Shown one piece after another: positions 1 to 10,095 of a stretch of 64,000 nucleotides of DNA. The DNA is from Desulfohalovibrio reitneri (GTDB lineage: Bacteria; Desulfobacterota; Desulfovibrionia; Desulfovibrionales; Desulfovibrionaceae): assembly GCF_000711295.1 (NCBI RefSeq), contig NZ_JOMJ01000003.1:1685501-1749500 (forward strand), in the 5' to 3' direction. Under the pieces are notes generated by a model. It saw only the letters and a program-made list of their open reading frames with translations, was not told where the DNA came from and did no database searches. The position numbers were made by a program, and so were the translations under genes. Numbering within the stretch: position 1 is the first letter of the stretch; the number at the start of each line of letters is the position of its first letter.

Positions 1-1
1 C

Positions 2-736
2 AACTACCGCCGCCAGCCCGTTCCGGACGAGTCCCTGGCCCGCTGCGACCTTTTTCTCTATCAGCACCTGGGGCCCGAGTGGGGGGAGCTGTCCTCGGCC
101 GCCCTGCTGGACAAGCTGCCCCGCTCCGCCCGGGCCGAGTGCATCCCGGCCATGTTCTTCATGCACCCCTGGCCGCTGTGGTGCTCCGACCCGGACTTCG
201 ACTACTCCGACCGGCTGCTGGACGCCTTGCTGGCCCGTGGGCTGTCCCCGGCCGAGGCCCTGCACATGGCCCTGCGCACGGACATCGCCAAGCTCGCCGA
301 CCTGGACGAGGGCCCTGCCCGCTCCCTGGAAATGGAACGGGAGAAGGAGGAGCGGACCTCCATCAAGTACCTGGACTTCGTGCTGGCCAACTGGAGGGAG
401 GAGCAGCTCTTCCGCACGATCAACCACCCCCGTTCCAGGGTCTTGCGGCTGGTGGCCGAGCCGGTGCTTGGCTGGCTGGGCCTGCCGCCCCTGCCGGACT
501 CCGCCTACAACGCGGCGGATCAAGCCCTGGCCGGGCTGGACCTGCCCGTCCACCCCCAAGTGGCCGAGCGCGAGAAACTGGCCTGGGCCGGACGGGAGAC
601 GCGCTTCAACGTCTACGGCGCGCCCATGACCTACGAACGGTTCGCCTTCCACTACCTGGCCTGCAAGGAAGCGGGGGAAACGGACTTCGACGCCTGGCTG
701 CGGGTGGCGGCGAGGCGGGAAACGGCGTCACAATGA
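2..736 (+). CDS. WcbI-like polysaccharide biosynthesis protein (5' truncated by window edge)
   Basis: The reading frame is open from base 2 and ends with TGA at 734-736, so only the C-terminal part (about 244 residues) is visible. The segments DLFLYQHLGPEWG and MFFMHPWPLW resemble the WcbI family, which is associated with capsular polysaccharide modification as a putative acetyltransferase. No signal peptide or membrane segment is visible in this part. The first internal ATG (152) falls in the middle of the conserved region, so it is not the real start. The family assignment comes from remembered motif similarity and is moderate; the substrate is unknown. Confidence 0.55.
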   Translation, partial: NYRRQPVPDESLARCDLFLYQHLGPEWGELSSAALLDKLPRSARAECIPAMFFMHPWPLWCSDPDFDYSDRLLDALLARGLSPAEALHMALRTDIAKLADLDEGPARSLEMEREKEERTSIKYLDFVLANWREEQLFRTINHPRSRVLRLVAEPVLGWLGLPPLPDSAYNAADQALAGLDLPVHPQVAEREKLAWAGRETRFNVYGAPMTYERFAFHYLACKEAGETDFDAWLRVAARRETASQ

Positions 737-844
737 GGCCGCATTCTTCCCGTACCATGGCCAAACGCGCTGCTTGGTGCGCAAGACTGGTAAAAATCTT
801 GGAAATCGCGTAACCAACACGGCCAAGCTCCCGACGGAACGACT

Positions 845-1335
845 ATGAACGCCAACGGCACCAGATGTCCCCACTGCGGCAGCAGGGAGTTCTGGCCCTC
901 CCGACGACGCGCCCTGGAGCGCATCCTCGGCCGTGGTCTGCCCTACCGGCCCTTCCGCTGCCGGGCCTGCCTGCGCCGCTACCTGCAGCCCAAGCCGTGG
1001 CTCAAACCGGCCTTGGCGCTGCTGGTCCTGTTGCTGGTGGCCGGGGGCGGCGCCTTTCTGGCCCTGGGTCCGCTGGGCGTGGGCCAGTCCGATGACCGGC
1101 CCGCCGAGGCCGATCGGCCGCTGGCCGCAGCCCCGGATCCCGCGCCCGAACAACTGGCCGCCCCGCCGGGAGCCGATCCGGACAAGCCCATGCCCAAACC
1201 CGCGCCCGAGCCGGAACCCGCTCCGCCCGCTCCCGAGGAGCCCGCCGCCGAAGCCGCTCCTTCGCCTGAGGACCCGGACGCCGGCCGGGTGCGCCTCTTC
1301 CGCCTCCACCTCAACGTGGTTCCGGAGGACACGGG

Positions 1336-1339
<4 letters not shown>
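845..1339 (+). CDS. zinc-ribbon, single-span membrane protein with Pro/Glu-rich tail
   Basis: A 164-residue protein of unknown function. The N-terminus has a zinc ribbon (CPHC near residue 8 and CRAC near residue 39). One hydrophobic helix follows at about 57-82, then a low-complexity Pro/Ala/Glu tail (about 90-150) that is probably disordered and periplasmic. Its stop overlaps the start of the next gene (ATGA at 1336-1339), so the two are translationally coupled. The ribbon should be cytoplasmic if the helix acts as a signal anchor. Function cannot be inferred beyond a membrane-tethered metal-binding module. Confidence 0.7.
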
Positions 1340-2355
<1,016 letters not shown>

Positions 2356-2562
2356 TCCCCGCCTCCCGACCGCCTCCACCCCCGCCGCACTCCGCCCGGG
2401 AGGTGATAAATTGGGCCACCCCCTTTCACAGGCCACTGGCCTCGTGGTATCACCAGTCCCGAATGCCCGACTTCCGTGGTCTTTCGCCGGACCGGCTTCC
2501 ACGGAGGCCTATGGCCGACCGGAACGGCGCGCCAAGCTGGAAAACCCGCCAGGGGGAACGAT

Positions 2563-3255
2563 ATGAGCCAGGACCTGCAGCACCTCATCGAGCGCATCCA
2601 CGCCGAGGGCGTGGCCAAGGCCGAGGCCGAGGCCGAGGAGATCGTGGCCGGGGCCCGCAAGAAGGCCGCCCGCATCGTCCGTGAGGCCGAGGACAAGGCC
2701 CGCGACATCAAGGAACGCGCCGAGGAGGAATCCAAAATCTTCGAAGAGCGCTCCCGCCGGACCCTGGAGCAGGCCGCCCGCGACCTGCTCATCTCCGTGG
2801 GACGCGGGGTGGAGCACATCATGGACGGCCTTGTGGCCGAGGCCGTGACCAGGGCCATGGACGACGACACCGTGCGCGACATGCTGCGCAACCTCACCGA
2901 GCGCTGCGCCCTGGGCCAGGGGCAGGACATCGCCGTGCTGGTCAGCCCCGAGGAGGAGAAAGAGCTGATCTCCTTTTTCGCGGACATGTACCGCGACAAG
3001 ATGCGCCAGGGCATCGAGCTGCACACAGACCAGGACATCCTCAAGGGCTTCCGCGTCTCCTTCAAGAACGACTCGGTCTACCTGGACTTCACCGACGAGG
3101 CCGTGGCCGAGGCGCTGTCAGCCTTCCTGCGCCCGCATCTGGCCGAGATCGTTTCCCACGCCGCCCAGGCACGGCAGCGCGCCGAGGAGGCCTGCAAGGT
3201 AGTGGAATGCCCCCCTCAGGAGGACCAGGAGGAACGCGGGGGGGACGAGGGCTAG
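2563..3255 (+). CDS. atpE: V/A-type ATP synthase subunit E
   Basis: A 230-residue peripheral-stalk subunit that links the A3B3 head to the membrane stator. The N-terminal part (about 1-85) is a charged, Ala/Glu/Lys/Arg-rich helix; the C-terminal part is the globular head-binding domain. The ATG at 2563 was chosen because AGGGGGAA lies just upstream; the frame is open further 5' but the added residues do not look like the family. It is the first gene of a seven-gene V-ATPase operon. The following DUF2764 gene begins immediately after its stop. About 207 bp upstream is gene-free and presumably holds the operon promoter. Confidence 0.9.
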   Translation: MSQDLQHLIERIHAEGVAKAEAEAEEIVAGARKKAARIVREAEDKARDIKERAEEESKIFEERSRRTLEQAARDLLISVGRGVEHIMDGLVAEAVTRAMDDDTVRDMLRNLTERCALGQGQDIAVLVSPEEEKELISFFADMYRDKMRQGIELHTDQDILKGFRVSFKNDSVYLDFTDEAVAEALSAFLRPHLAEIVSHAAQARQRAEEACKVVECPPQEDQEERGGDEG

Positions 3256-3795
3256 ATGGCGCTCTACTACCTGGCCGCCTCCCTGCCGCACCTGGTTTTC
3301 GGCCAGCCTCCGCCCTTCGGCCTGGGGACCTTCCGGTTCCGCCTTGGCGGCCAGTTGACCGAATCCCAAGAGCGCGACCTCTCCCTGGTGCTGCGCGGGG
3401 AACCCGGCGGCGGCGACCCCTTCGTGGACGAATGGTTCGACGCCCGGGAGCAGGTTCTCGACGCCGTGTCCCGCGCCCGGGTGCGCCGCGCCTGCGCCCT
3501 GGACGAGGATTGCCCCCAGCTGGCCAGGGGCTCCAGTTCCCTGGTGGCGCGCAGGGCCGAGGCCGCCTTTGACCAGGACACCCCCCTGCGCGCCGAGGAG
3601 GAGCTGGACCGGCTGCGCTGGCGGCTTCTGGACGAAATGACCGTCAACCGGGACTTCGAGTTCCGGGCCGTGCTGGCCTTCGCCGCCAAGCTTTCCATTT
3701 TGCTGCGCTGGCACGCCCTGGACGGGCAGCGGGGCCGCGAGACGGTGGAAGCCGTCATCGACGCGGCCGCCGAAGAAGTGAGGATATCCCCATGA
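3256..3795 (+). CDS. V-ATPase-associated DUF2764 protein (probable subunit C-like)
   Basis: 179 residues, beginning MALYYLAASLPHL, the typical DUF2764 opening. DUF2764 proteins occur between subunits E and A in the bacterial V-ATPase operons of chlamydiae, spirochaetes and Bacteroidetes, where the canonical C (d) subunit gene is absent. By position it is expected to act as the central-stalk socket that couples the rotor to the K ring. Its ATG follows the E stop directly, and its TGA overlaps the start of subunit A (ATGA, 3792-3795). Membership is recognised from the N-terminus and context; the C-like role is inference. Confidence 0.8.
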   Translation: MALYYLAASLPHLVFGQPPPFGLGTFRFRLGGQLTESQERDLSLVLRGEPGGGDPFVDEWFDAREQVLDAVSRARVRRACALDEDCPQLARGSSSLVARRAEAAFDQDTPLRAEEELDRLRWRLLDEMTVNRDFEFRAVLAFAAKLSILLRWHALDGQRGRETVEAVIDAAAEEVRISP

Positions 3796-5525
3796 GCGAG
3801 AACGCGGGCCGGCTGGTCGGAGTCAACGGCAACATGCTGACCGTGGCCTTCGAGCATCCCGTCATCCAGAACGAGGTGGCCTTCGCCCAAGTGGGCGAGG
3901 AACGGCTCAAGTCCGAGGTCATCCGCGTGCGAGGCCGCTACGCCGACCTGCAGGTGTTCGAGGACACCAAGGGGCTGCGGGTGGGCGACCGCGTGGAGTT
4001 CACCAACGAGCTGCTCTCCGTGGAGCTGGGCCCGGGCCTTTTGTCCCAGGTATTCGACGGCCTGCAGAATCCCCTGCCCCGGCTGGCCGAGGAATCCGGC
4101 TTTTTCCTGCGGCGCGGTCTGTACCTGAACGCCCTGGACACCGAAGCCAAGTGGCCCTTCACCCCCACGGCCCGGGAAGGAAGCGAGCTCCGCGCAGGGG
4201 ATTTCCTGGGCTGGGTGCCCGAGGGCATGTTCGAGCACAAGATCATGGTGCCCTTCGACCTGCCTGGCAAGCTGGCCGTGGAGTGGTTGGCCGAAGCGGG
4301 CGACTACGCCATCACCGAGCCCATCGCCACCCTGCGCGACGAGAAGGGCCGGGAGCACCAGGCCAAAATGCTGCGGATGTGGCCCATCAAGATTCCCATC
4401 CGCGCCTACGCCGAGCGGCTGCGGCCCACCGAGCCGCTGGTGACCAAGGTGCGCATCATCGACACTTTCTGCCCGGTGGCCCGGGGCGGGGTGTACTGCA
4501 CCCCCGGCCCCTTCGGCGCGGGCAAGACCGTGTTGCAGCAGATCACCTCCCGCCACGCCGAGGTGGACGTGGTCATCATCGCCGCCTGCGGCGAGCGCGC
4601 TGGCGAGGTGGTGGAGACCATCCGCGAGTTCCCCGAGCTGACCGACCCGCGCACCGGCAAGAGCCTCATGGAGCGCACCCTCATCATCTGCAACACCTCC
4701 TCCATGCCCGTGGCCGCGCGCGAGGCCAGCGTGTACACCGCCGTGACCATCGCCGAGTACTACCGGCAGATGGGGCTCAACGTCCTGCTGCTGGCCGACT
4801 CCACCTCCCGCTGGGCCCAGGCCCTGCGCGAGATGAGCGGACGGCTGGAGGAAATCCCCGGCGAAGAGGCCTTCCCCGCCTACCTGGAGTCGGTCATCGC
4901 CTCCTTCTACGAGCGCGGCGGCGTGGTCCGGCTACGCGACGGCTCGCTGGGCTCGGTGACCATCGGCGGCACGGTGTCGCCCGCGGGCGGCAACTTCGAG
5001 GAGCCGGTCACCCAGGCCACCCTGAAGGTGGTGGGGGCCTTCCACGGCCTCTCCCGCGCCCGCTCCGACGCCCGCCGCTACCCCGCCCTGGATCCCCTGG
5101 ACAGCTGGTCCAAGTACGCCCCGGTGGTGGACCCGGACAAGGTGGCCACCGGCGACCGCTTTCTGCGCCAGTCCAACGAGGTGGGCCAGATGATGAAGGT
5201 GGTCGGCGAGGAGGGCACCTCCATGGAGGATTTCCTCATCCACCTCAAGGGCGAGTACCTGGACGCGGTCTACCTGCAGCAGGACGCCTATCACGAGGTG
5301 GACGGCGCCTCCCCCGCCGAACGGCAGCGCTACGTCTTCGACCGCCTGCACTCCATCCTGACCACGGACATGGAGTTCTCCGACAAGAACGAGGCGCGGG
5401 CCTTCTTCCAGCGGCTGACCCAGGCCACCCGCGACTGGAACCGCGCCCCCTTCGAGTCGGACGACTTCAAGGACCTGGAGCGAAAAGTGGAGGACATGGT
5501 CGCGGAGGTGGCCAGCTATGCGTAG
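3792..5525 (+). CDS. atpA: V/A-type ATP synthase catalytic subunit A
   Basis: 577 residues, the usual length. This is the catalytic nucleotide-binding subunit of the V1/A1 head. The P-loop reads GPFGAGKTV near residue 237, and the family's non-homologous insertion lies before it (about 110-190). [21 protein letters not shown] and the downstream SWSKYAP segment are also typical. It overlaps the DUF2764 gene by 4 bp and the subunit B gene by 8 bp, so the core operon is tightly coupled. Nothing appears broken. The enzyme could run as an ATP-driven ion pump or as a synthase; the sequence does not decide. Confidence 0.97.
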   Translation: MSENAGRLVGVNGNMLTVAFEHPVIQNEVAFAQVGEERLKSEVIRVRGRYADLQVFEDTKGLRVGDRVEFTNELLSVELGPGLLSQVFDGLQNPLPRLAEESGFFLRRGLYLNALDTEAKWPFTPTAREGSELRAGDFLGWVPEGMFEHKIMVPFDLPGKLAVEWLAEAGDYAITEPIATLRDEKGREHQAKMLRMWPIKIPIRAYAERLRPTEPLVTKVRIIDTFCPVARGGVYCTPGPFGAGKTVLQQITSRHAEVDVVIIAACGERAGEVVETIREFPELTDPRTGKSLMERTLIICNTSSMPVAAREASVYTAVTIAEYYRQMGLNVLLLADSTSRWAQALREMSGRLEEIPGEEAFPAYLESVIASFYERGGVVRLRDGSLGSVTIGGTVSPAGGNFEEPVTQATLKVVGAFHGLSRARSDARRYPALDPLDSWSKYAPVVDPDKVATGDRFLRQSNEVGQMMKVVGEEGTSMEDFLIHLKGEYLDAVYLQQDAYHEVDGASPAERQRYVFDRLHSILTTDMEFSDKNEARAFFQRLTQATRDWNRAPFESDDFKDLERKVEDMVAEVASYA

Positions 5526-6867
5526 GGTCTATCACCGCATTGAGCAGATCGCCGGCAACGTGGTCATCGTGGAGGCCACCAACGTGGCCTACAACGAGCT
5601 GGCCAGGGTGACATCCACCCGGGGCACCTCCCTGGCCCAGGTCATCCGGCTGGAGGGCGACCGCGTCTACCTGCAGATATTCGCCGGGTCGCGCGGCGTG
5701 GCCACCGACTCCAAGGTGCAGTTCCTGGGCGAGGGCATGCGCACCGCCTTCTCCCACAACCTGCTGGGCCGGGTGTTCGACGGCGCGGGGCGCCCCCGCG
5801 ACCGGGGCCCGGAAATCCGCGAGAACCCCACCCCTATCGGCGGTCCGTCGGTCAATCCGGTGCGGCGCGTCATCCCCCGCAACATGGTGCGCACCGGCAT
5901 CCCCATGATCGACATCTTCAACACCCTGGTGGAATCGCAGAAGCTGCCCATCTTCTCGGTGGCGGGCGAGCCGTACAACCAGCTCCTGGCCCGCATCGCC
6001 CTGCAGGCCGAGGTGGACGTCATCATCCTGGGCGGCATGGGGCTAAAGCACGACGACTACCTCTTCTTCCGCGACCACCTGGAGGAGCACGGAGCGCTGT
6101 CCCGCTCGGTGATGTACGTGCACACCGCGGCCGAACCCACGGTGGAGGCCCTGCTGGTGCCGGACATATCCCTGGCCGTGGCCGAAAAGTTCGCCCTGGA
6201 GGGCAAGCGGGTGCTGGCCCTGCTCACGGACATGACCAACTACGCCGACGCCATGAAGGAGATCGCCATCACCATGGAGCAGATCCCCTCCAACCGGGGC
6301 TACCCCGGCGACCTCTACTCCCAGCTGGCCTCCCGCTACGAGAAGGCCGTGGACTTCGAGGGCGCGGGCTCCATCACCATCCTGGCGGTCACCACCATGC
6401 CCGGCGACGACGTCACCCATCCGGTGCCGGACAACACCGGCTACATCACCGAAGGGCAGTTCTACCTGCGCGGCGGCCGCATCGAGCCCTTCGGCTCGCT
6501 GTCGCGCCTCAAGCAGCAGGTCAACGCGGACACCCGCTCCGACCACCGCACCATCATGAACGTCATGATCCAGCTCTACGCCTCCTACAAGGAAGCGCTG
6601 GAGAAGCAGTCCATGGGCTTCCGCACCACGGACTGGGACCGCAAGCTGCTCAAGTACGGCCGCCGTTTCGAGGACGAGATGATGGACCTCTCGGTGAATC
6701 TTCCCCTGGAGCGCGCCCTGGATCTGGGTTGGAAAATCCTTGGCGACTGCTTCCTGCCCGAGGAGACCGGCATCCCCTCCTCCCTCATCGAGGAATACTG
6801 GCCGCGCGAACGCGAGGCCGCCACGCGGGATGAGGAACCGGCGGAGACGGCGGAGGAGGGGGCCTAG
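5518..6867 (+). CDS. atpB: V/A-type ATP synthase regulatory subunit B
   Basis: 449 residues. This non-catalytic nucleotide-binding partner alternates with subunit A in the head. It lacks a functional P-loop: the equivalent position reads [10 protein letters not shown], as expected for B. Characteristic stretches include [30 protein letters not shown], and [21 protein letters not shown]. The ATG at 5518 lies inside the end of atpA (8-bp overlap). The C-terminal 15-20 residues are acidic and probably flexible. An 18-bp gap carrying GGAGG separates it from subunit D. Confidence 0.97.
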   Translation: MRRVYHRIEQIAGNVVIVEATNVAYNELARVTSTRGTSLAQVIRLEGDRVYLQIFAGSRGVATDSKVQFLGEGMRTAFSHNLLGRVFDGAGRPRDRGPEIRENPTPIGGPSVNPVRRVIPRNMVRTGIPMIDIFNTLVESQKLPIFSVAGEPYNQLLARIALQAEVDVIILGGMGLKHDDYLFFRDHLEEHGALSRSVMYVHTAAEPTVEALLVPDISLAVAEKFALEGKRVLALLTDMTNYADAMKEIAITMEQIPSNRGYPGDLYSQLASRYEKAVDFEGAGSITILAVTTMPGDDVTHPVPDNTGYITEGQFYLRGGRIEPFGSLSRLKQQVNADTRSDHRTIMNVMIQLYASYKEALEKQSMGFRTTDWDRKLLKYGRRFEDEMMDLSVNLPLERALDLGWKILGDCFLPEETGIPSSLIEEYWPREREAATRDEEPAETAEEGA

Positions 6868-6885
6868 CCCCACGGAGGCGTCCCC

Positions 6886-7491
6886 ATGGCCAAGATCAAG
6901 TTCACCAAGAACGAACTGAAGAACCAGCGCGACGCCCTGGCTCGCTACCGCCGGTTCCTGCCCACGCTGCAGCTCAAGAAGCAGTCGTTGCAGAACGAGG
7001 TGCGCAACCTCCGCCGCATCATGGAAGAAAAGGAGAAGGAGGAGCGAGGCGCGCTGGAGCGCATGGACTCCTGGGTACGTCTCTTCTCCGAGGATTTCGA
7101 CTTCACCCCCTTCGTCCGGCCGGAGCGGGTGGAAACCGGCCGTGGCAACATCGTGGGCGTGCGCATCCCCCTCCTCAAAGAGGTCCGCTTCCCCGAAGCC
7201 CACCCCGACTACCGAGAAACCCCGGCCTGGGTGGACGAAGGCGTGCGCACCCTGCGCCACCTCATCACCCTGCGCCTGGAGCGCATGACCCTTGAGCGGC
7301 AGTACGAGTTGCTGAACGAGGAGTTGACCACCACCACCCAGCGGGTGAACCTTTTCGAGAAGGTCAAGATTCCCGAGTGCCTGGAAAACATCCGGCGCAT
7401 CAACATCTTCCTGGGCGACGAGCAGACCGCGGCCGTTGCCCGCTCCAAGATCGCCAAGGCCAAAATGCGCGAAAGGGAGACCGCCTCGTGA
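6886..7491 (+). CDS. atpD: V/A-type ATP synthase subunit D (central stalk)
   Basis: 201 residues. This is the rotor shaft, analogous to gamma of F-type enzymes. It is almost wholly helical: two long coiled-coil arms (about 5-65 and 115-185) flank a short middle domain. The opening KFTKNELKNQRDALARY and the C-terminal RVNLFEKVKIPECLENIRRI are hallmark D-subunit segments. Its TGA overlaps the GTG start of the subunit I gene. No gene for subunit F (the small rotor partner) is present in this operon. Confidence 0.95.
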   Translation: MAKIKFTKNELKNQRDALARYRRFLPTLQLKKQSLQNEVRNLRRIMEEKEKEERGALERMDSWVRLFSEDFDFTPFVRPERVETGRGNIVGVRIPLLKEVRFPEAHPDYRETPAWVDEGVRTLRHLITLRLERMTLERQYELLNEELTTTTQRVNLFEKVKIPECLENIRRINIFLGDEQTAAVARSKIAKAKMRERETAS

Positions 7492-9281
7492 TCGTGCCCA
7501 TGCGCAAGCTCCTGCTCCTGTGCCGCCGGGACGACCGCGACGAGGTCATGGTGGGCCTGCGCCGCCTTGGCGCGGTGCACCTGGAGCCGTCACGCGAGCC
7601 CCACGGCGACGGCCTGGAAGGGGCCTCCTCCTGGCTGGCCCACGTGGAAGGGGCTTTGCGGGCCATGCCCCTTTCCTCCAGCGCCCGGCCCTCGGGACAA
7701 GACGCCCGCACCGTGGTGGAGCGTGTCTGGACCCTGGTCAACCGCCGCGAACACCTCCTTGAGGAGCGCGCCGGCCTGGCCGCCGAACGTCGCAGGGCGG
7801 AGCGGCTGGGCGACTTCGACCCCGGCCTGGCCCGGGAACTTGAATCCAAGGGCGTTGTGGTCCGCTTCTTCCACGGTCCGCCCAAAAAGCTCCCGCCCAA
7901 GCCGGACGAGGGCCTCATCCTGCGCCTGCTCACCCAGGATTCCGACGGCACGGACTACGCCCTGGTGGGCCGCCGCGAACCCGGAGAACACGAGACCCCG
8001 GACGCCGTGTCCGTGCCCATGCCCGAGCTGTCCCTCTCCGCCATCGACCGCCTCATGGCGGATACCGACGAGGAGTTGGCGCGCATCGACACCCACCTTC
8101 GTGAGCACGCCGGAGACCGGCCCGTGGTGGCCGCGCTGCGCGACGAGGCCGCCTCCCACCTGCACTACCTGCGCATGCGCGAGTCCATGGACCGCTTCGA
8201 CGAGGCGGGCGGCCTGGCGGCCATCTCCGGATGGATTCCCGTTGAGCGCGAGGGCGAACTGCGCGCGGCCGCGGCCGAACATGGCTTCGGCCTGGAACTC
8301 TCCGATCCCCCGGCCGACGAGGAACCGCCCACCCTCATCCGCAATCCCCGCTGGGTGCGGCCCATCCAGGCGGTCATGGACATGATCGGCGTGGTCCCCG
8401 GCTACCGGGAAATCGACTTCTCCGCCGCCTTCCTGCTCTTCCTCTCCCTGTTCTTCGCCATGCTGGTTGGCGACGCGGGCTACGGCACGCTCTTTCTGGG
8501 CCTCACCTTCCTGGGCCGCAAGCTGGCCGGACACAAGGTGCCCTCCCGCGTCTTCTCCCTGCTCACCGTCATGAGCTGCGCCACCATTGTCTGGGGCGCG
8601 CTCACCGGCACCTACTTCGGCCTCACCGCCCTGCCCGGCCCCCTGCGCTCCCTGCGCGTCGACTGGCTCACCGGACCCGGCTCGGACCACAACGTCATGC
8701 TGCTGTGCTTCATCATCGGCGCGGTCCACCTCACCCTGGCCCACCTCTGGAACCTGGTCCGCTTCTTCCCGGATCTGCGGTTCCTGGCCCAGCTGGGCTG
8801 GATCGCCACCACCTGGGCCATGTTCTTCGCCGCCCGGGCCATGGTCCTGCTCGAACCCTTCCCCCAGGCCATGCTCTGGGTCCTGGCAGCCGGCGTGGCC
8901 CTCATCGTCGTCTTCATGACCCCGCCCTCGCGCCTGAAAAGCGAGTGGTTCAACCACGTCATGTTCCCCCTCAACCTCATCGGCAACTTCGTGGACGTGG
9001 TCTCCTACGTGCGCCTCTTCGCCGTGGGCGCGGCCACCCTGGCCGTGGCCGCCGCCTTCAACAACATGGCCGTGGGCGACGGCGTCTCCGGCCCCCTCGG
9101 GGCCCTGCTGGCCGCCCTCATCCTCTTCCTGGGCCACAGCCTCAACATCCTGCTGGCCATGATGGGCGTGCTGGTCCACGGCGTGCGCCTCAACACCCTG
9201 GAATTCGCCAACCACCTGGGCCTGCAATGGAAGGGACGCAAATTCGACCCCTTCCGCGAACACAACAAGACAACCGATTGA
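7488..9281 (+). CDS. atpI: V/A-type ATP synthase membrane subunit I (a-subunit)
   Basis: 597 residues. The cytoplasmic N-terminal half (about 1-300) connects to the peripheral stalk. The C-terminal half has about seven or eight membrane helices and supplies the stator ion half-channels. The motif DAGYGTLFLG near residue 325 and the arginine in FVDVVSYVRLFAVG (about 505) match the conserved a-subunit arginine region. GTG at 7488 was chosen because GAAAGGGAGA lies 7 nt upstream and the start overlaps the subunit D stop. No frameshift or truncation is visible. Confidence 0.93.
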   Translation: MIVPMRKLLLLCRRDDRDEVMVGLRRLGAVHLEPSREPHGDGLEGASSWLAHVEGALRAMPLSSSARPSGQDARTVVERVWTLVNRREHLLEERAGLAAERRRAERLGDFDPGLARELESKGVVVRFFHGPPKKLPPKPDEGLILRLLTQDSDGTDYALVGRREPGEHETPDAVSVPMPELSLSAIDRLMADTDEELARIDTHLREHAGDRPVVAALRDEAASHLHYLRMRESMDRFDEAGGLAAISGWIPVEREGELRAAAAEHGFGLELSDPPADEEPPTLIRNPRWVRPIQAVMDMIGVVPGYREIDFSAAFLLFLSLFFAMLVGDAGYGTLFLGLTFLGRKLAGHKVPSRVFSLLTVMSCATIVWGALTGTYFGLTALPGPLRSLRVDWLTGPGSDHNVMLLCFIIGAVHLTLAHLWNLVRFFPDLRFLAQLGWIATTWAMFFAARAMVLLEPFPQAMLWVLAAGVALIVVFMTPPSRLKSEWFNHVMFPLNLIGNFVDVVSYVRLFAVGAATLAVAAAFNNMAVGDGVSGPLGALLAALILFLGHSLNILLAMMGVLVHGVRLNTLEFANHLGLQWKGRKFDPFREHNKTTD

Positions 9282-9300
9282 GCCAACAAAGGAGACGGAC

Positions 9301-9783
9301 ATGGACATCCTCATGAGCGCCGCGCTGGGCAAGGCCGGAGCAGCCGCCGCACTGGGCTTCGCCGCCCTCGGCTCGGCCATCGGCATCGGCACCGCGGGCA
9401 TGGCCGCCATCGGAGCCTGGAAAAAAGCCTACCTCCAGTCCAAGGCCGCGCCCTTCATCCTCATCGCCTTCATCGGCGCGCCCCTCTCCCAGACCATCTA
9501 CGGCATGATCCTCATGAACGTCATGAACGGCATGGTCGATCAGGCCGTGGCCGCCTCCCAGGCCGGGGAAGCCGCCTTCATCAACTGGCCCGCCATGCTC
9601 ATGGCCGGCATCGTGGGCGGCCTGGCCATGGGTGCCTCCTCAGCCTTCCAGGGCAAAGCCGGGGCCGCCGCCTCCGACGCCCTGGGCGAAACAGGCCAGG
9701 GCTTCGGCAACTACCTCATGACCCTCGGCGTCGTGGAAACCGTCGCCCTCTTCGTCATGGTCTTCATCCAGGCCGCGCTGTAG
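9301..9783 (+). CDS. atpK: V/A-type ATP synthase rotor subunit K (proteolipid)
   Basis: 160 residues forming two helical hairpins (four membrane spans), a duplicated proteolipid. Only the second hairpin carries the ion-binding carboxylate (E in GVVETVALF); the first has APLSQTIYG. By memory comparison with Enterococcus hirae NtpK, the Na+ ligand positions T64, Q65, Q110 and E139 appear here as Ser, Gln, Gln (in AFQGK) and Glu. Sodium coupling is therefore plausible. A GGAGACGGAC ribosome site precedes the ATG. It is the last gene of the operon; a hairpin-rich repeat begins 57 bp downstream and could end transcription. Confidence 0.93.
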   Translation: MDILMSAALGKAGAAAALGFAALGSAIGIGTAGMAAIGAWKKAYLQSKAAPFILIAFIGAPLSQTIYGMILMNVMNGMVDQAVAASQAGEAAFINWPAMLMAGIVGGLAMGASSAFQGKAGAAASDALGETGQGFGNYLMTLGVVETVALFVMVFIQAAL

Positions 9784-9840
9784 GCGGCGAGACAAATCTC
9801 GGCGCTTTGATGCCGGGTGGTACCCGGCACCAAAGCTGAA

Positions 9841-9985
9841 GATTTTGCCTTCGGCGACCAGGGGGCTGCGCGCCCCCTGGACCCTGCGGCAAAGTAGCTT
9901 TGCATGTGGTTTCGCGGGATGGCGCGCGGGTGGGTGACTGCGACGGGAGTACTTCGGCGAATGTGCTCAGGTGGCAGATATCCCG
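9841..9985 (+). repeat. dispersed structured intergenic repeat, copy 1 (forward, partial)
   Basis: This is the forward copy after the V-ATPase. Hairpin H1 (GCCTTCGGC) is at 9847-9855. H2 is at 9858-9880 with a 9-bp stem, CCAGGGGGC/GCCCCCTGG, around loop TGCGC. H3 is at 9889-9903 (GCAAAGTAGCTTTGC). The shared tail TTCGCGGG...GGGAGTACTTCGGCGAA follows, and then the copy stops. The sequence turns AT-rich after about 9990, so this truncated copy marks the left border of the restriction-modification island. The 9784-10095 gap holds only this repeat and the island promoter region. Confidence 0.85.
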
Positions 9986-10026
9986 CAAGGAATTTTTCCA
10001 CATCTTTTGCTCAGGTTGACTTGGTC

Positions 10027-10032
10027 TATAAT
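10027..10032 (+). promoter_or_regulatory. candidate -10 box upstream of the restriction-modification genes
   Basis: A perfect TATAAT lies 64 bp before the restriction gene start, inside AT-rich DNA. The best-placed -35 (TTTTGC, 10005-10010, 16-bp spacer) is weak, so the call rests mainly on the -10 box. Confidence 0.35.
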
Positions 10033-10095
10033 GTCTAGCTACAATTTACCGAAACGAATCGGCAACCTTTTCGCAATCCATAACAAGCTGAAATT

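Noticed and set aside
4151-5611. Long alternative frames over the V-ATPase genes and elsewhere as extra genes
   Set aside because: They are high-GC shadows with Arg/Gly/Pro/Ala-rich translations and no domains, opposite or offset to well-identified genes.
10016-10032. TTGACT next to TATAAT upstream of the restriction gene as a standard promoter
   Set aside because: The spacing is only 5 bp. The -10 box was kept as a weak candidate with a different, poor -35.
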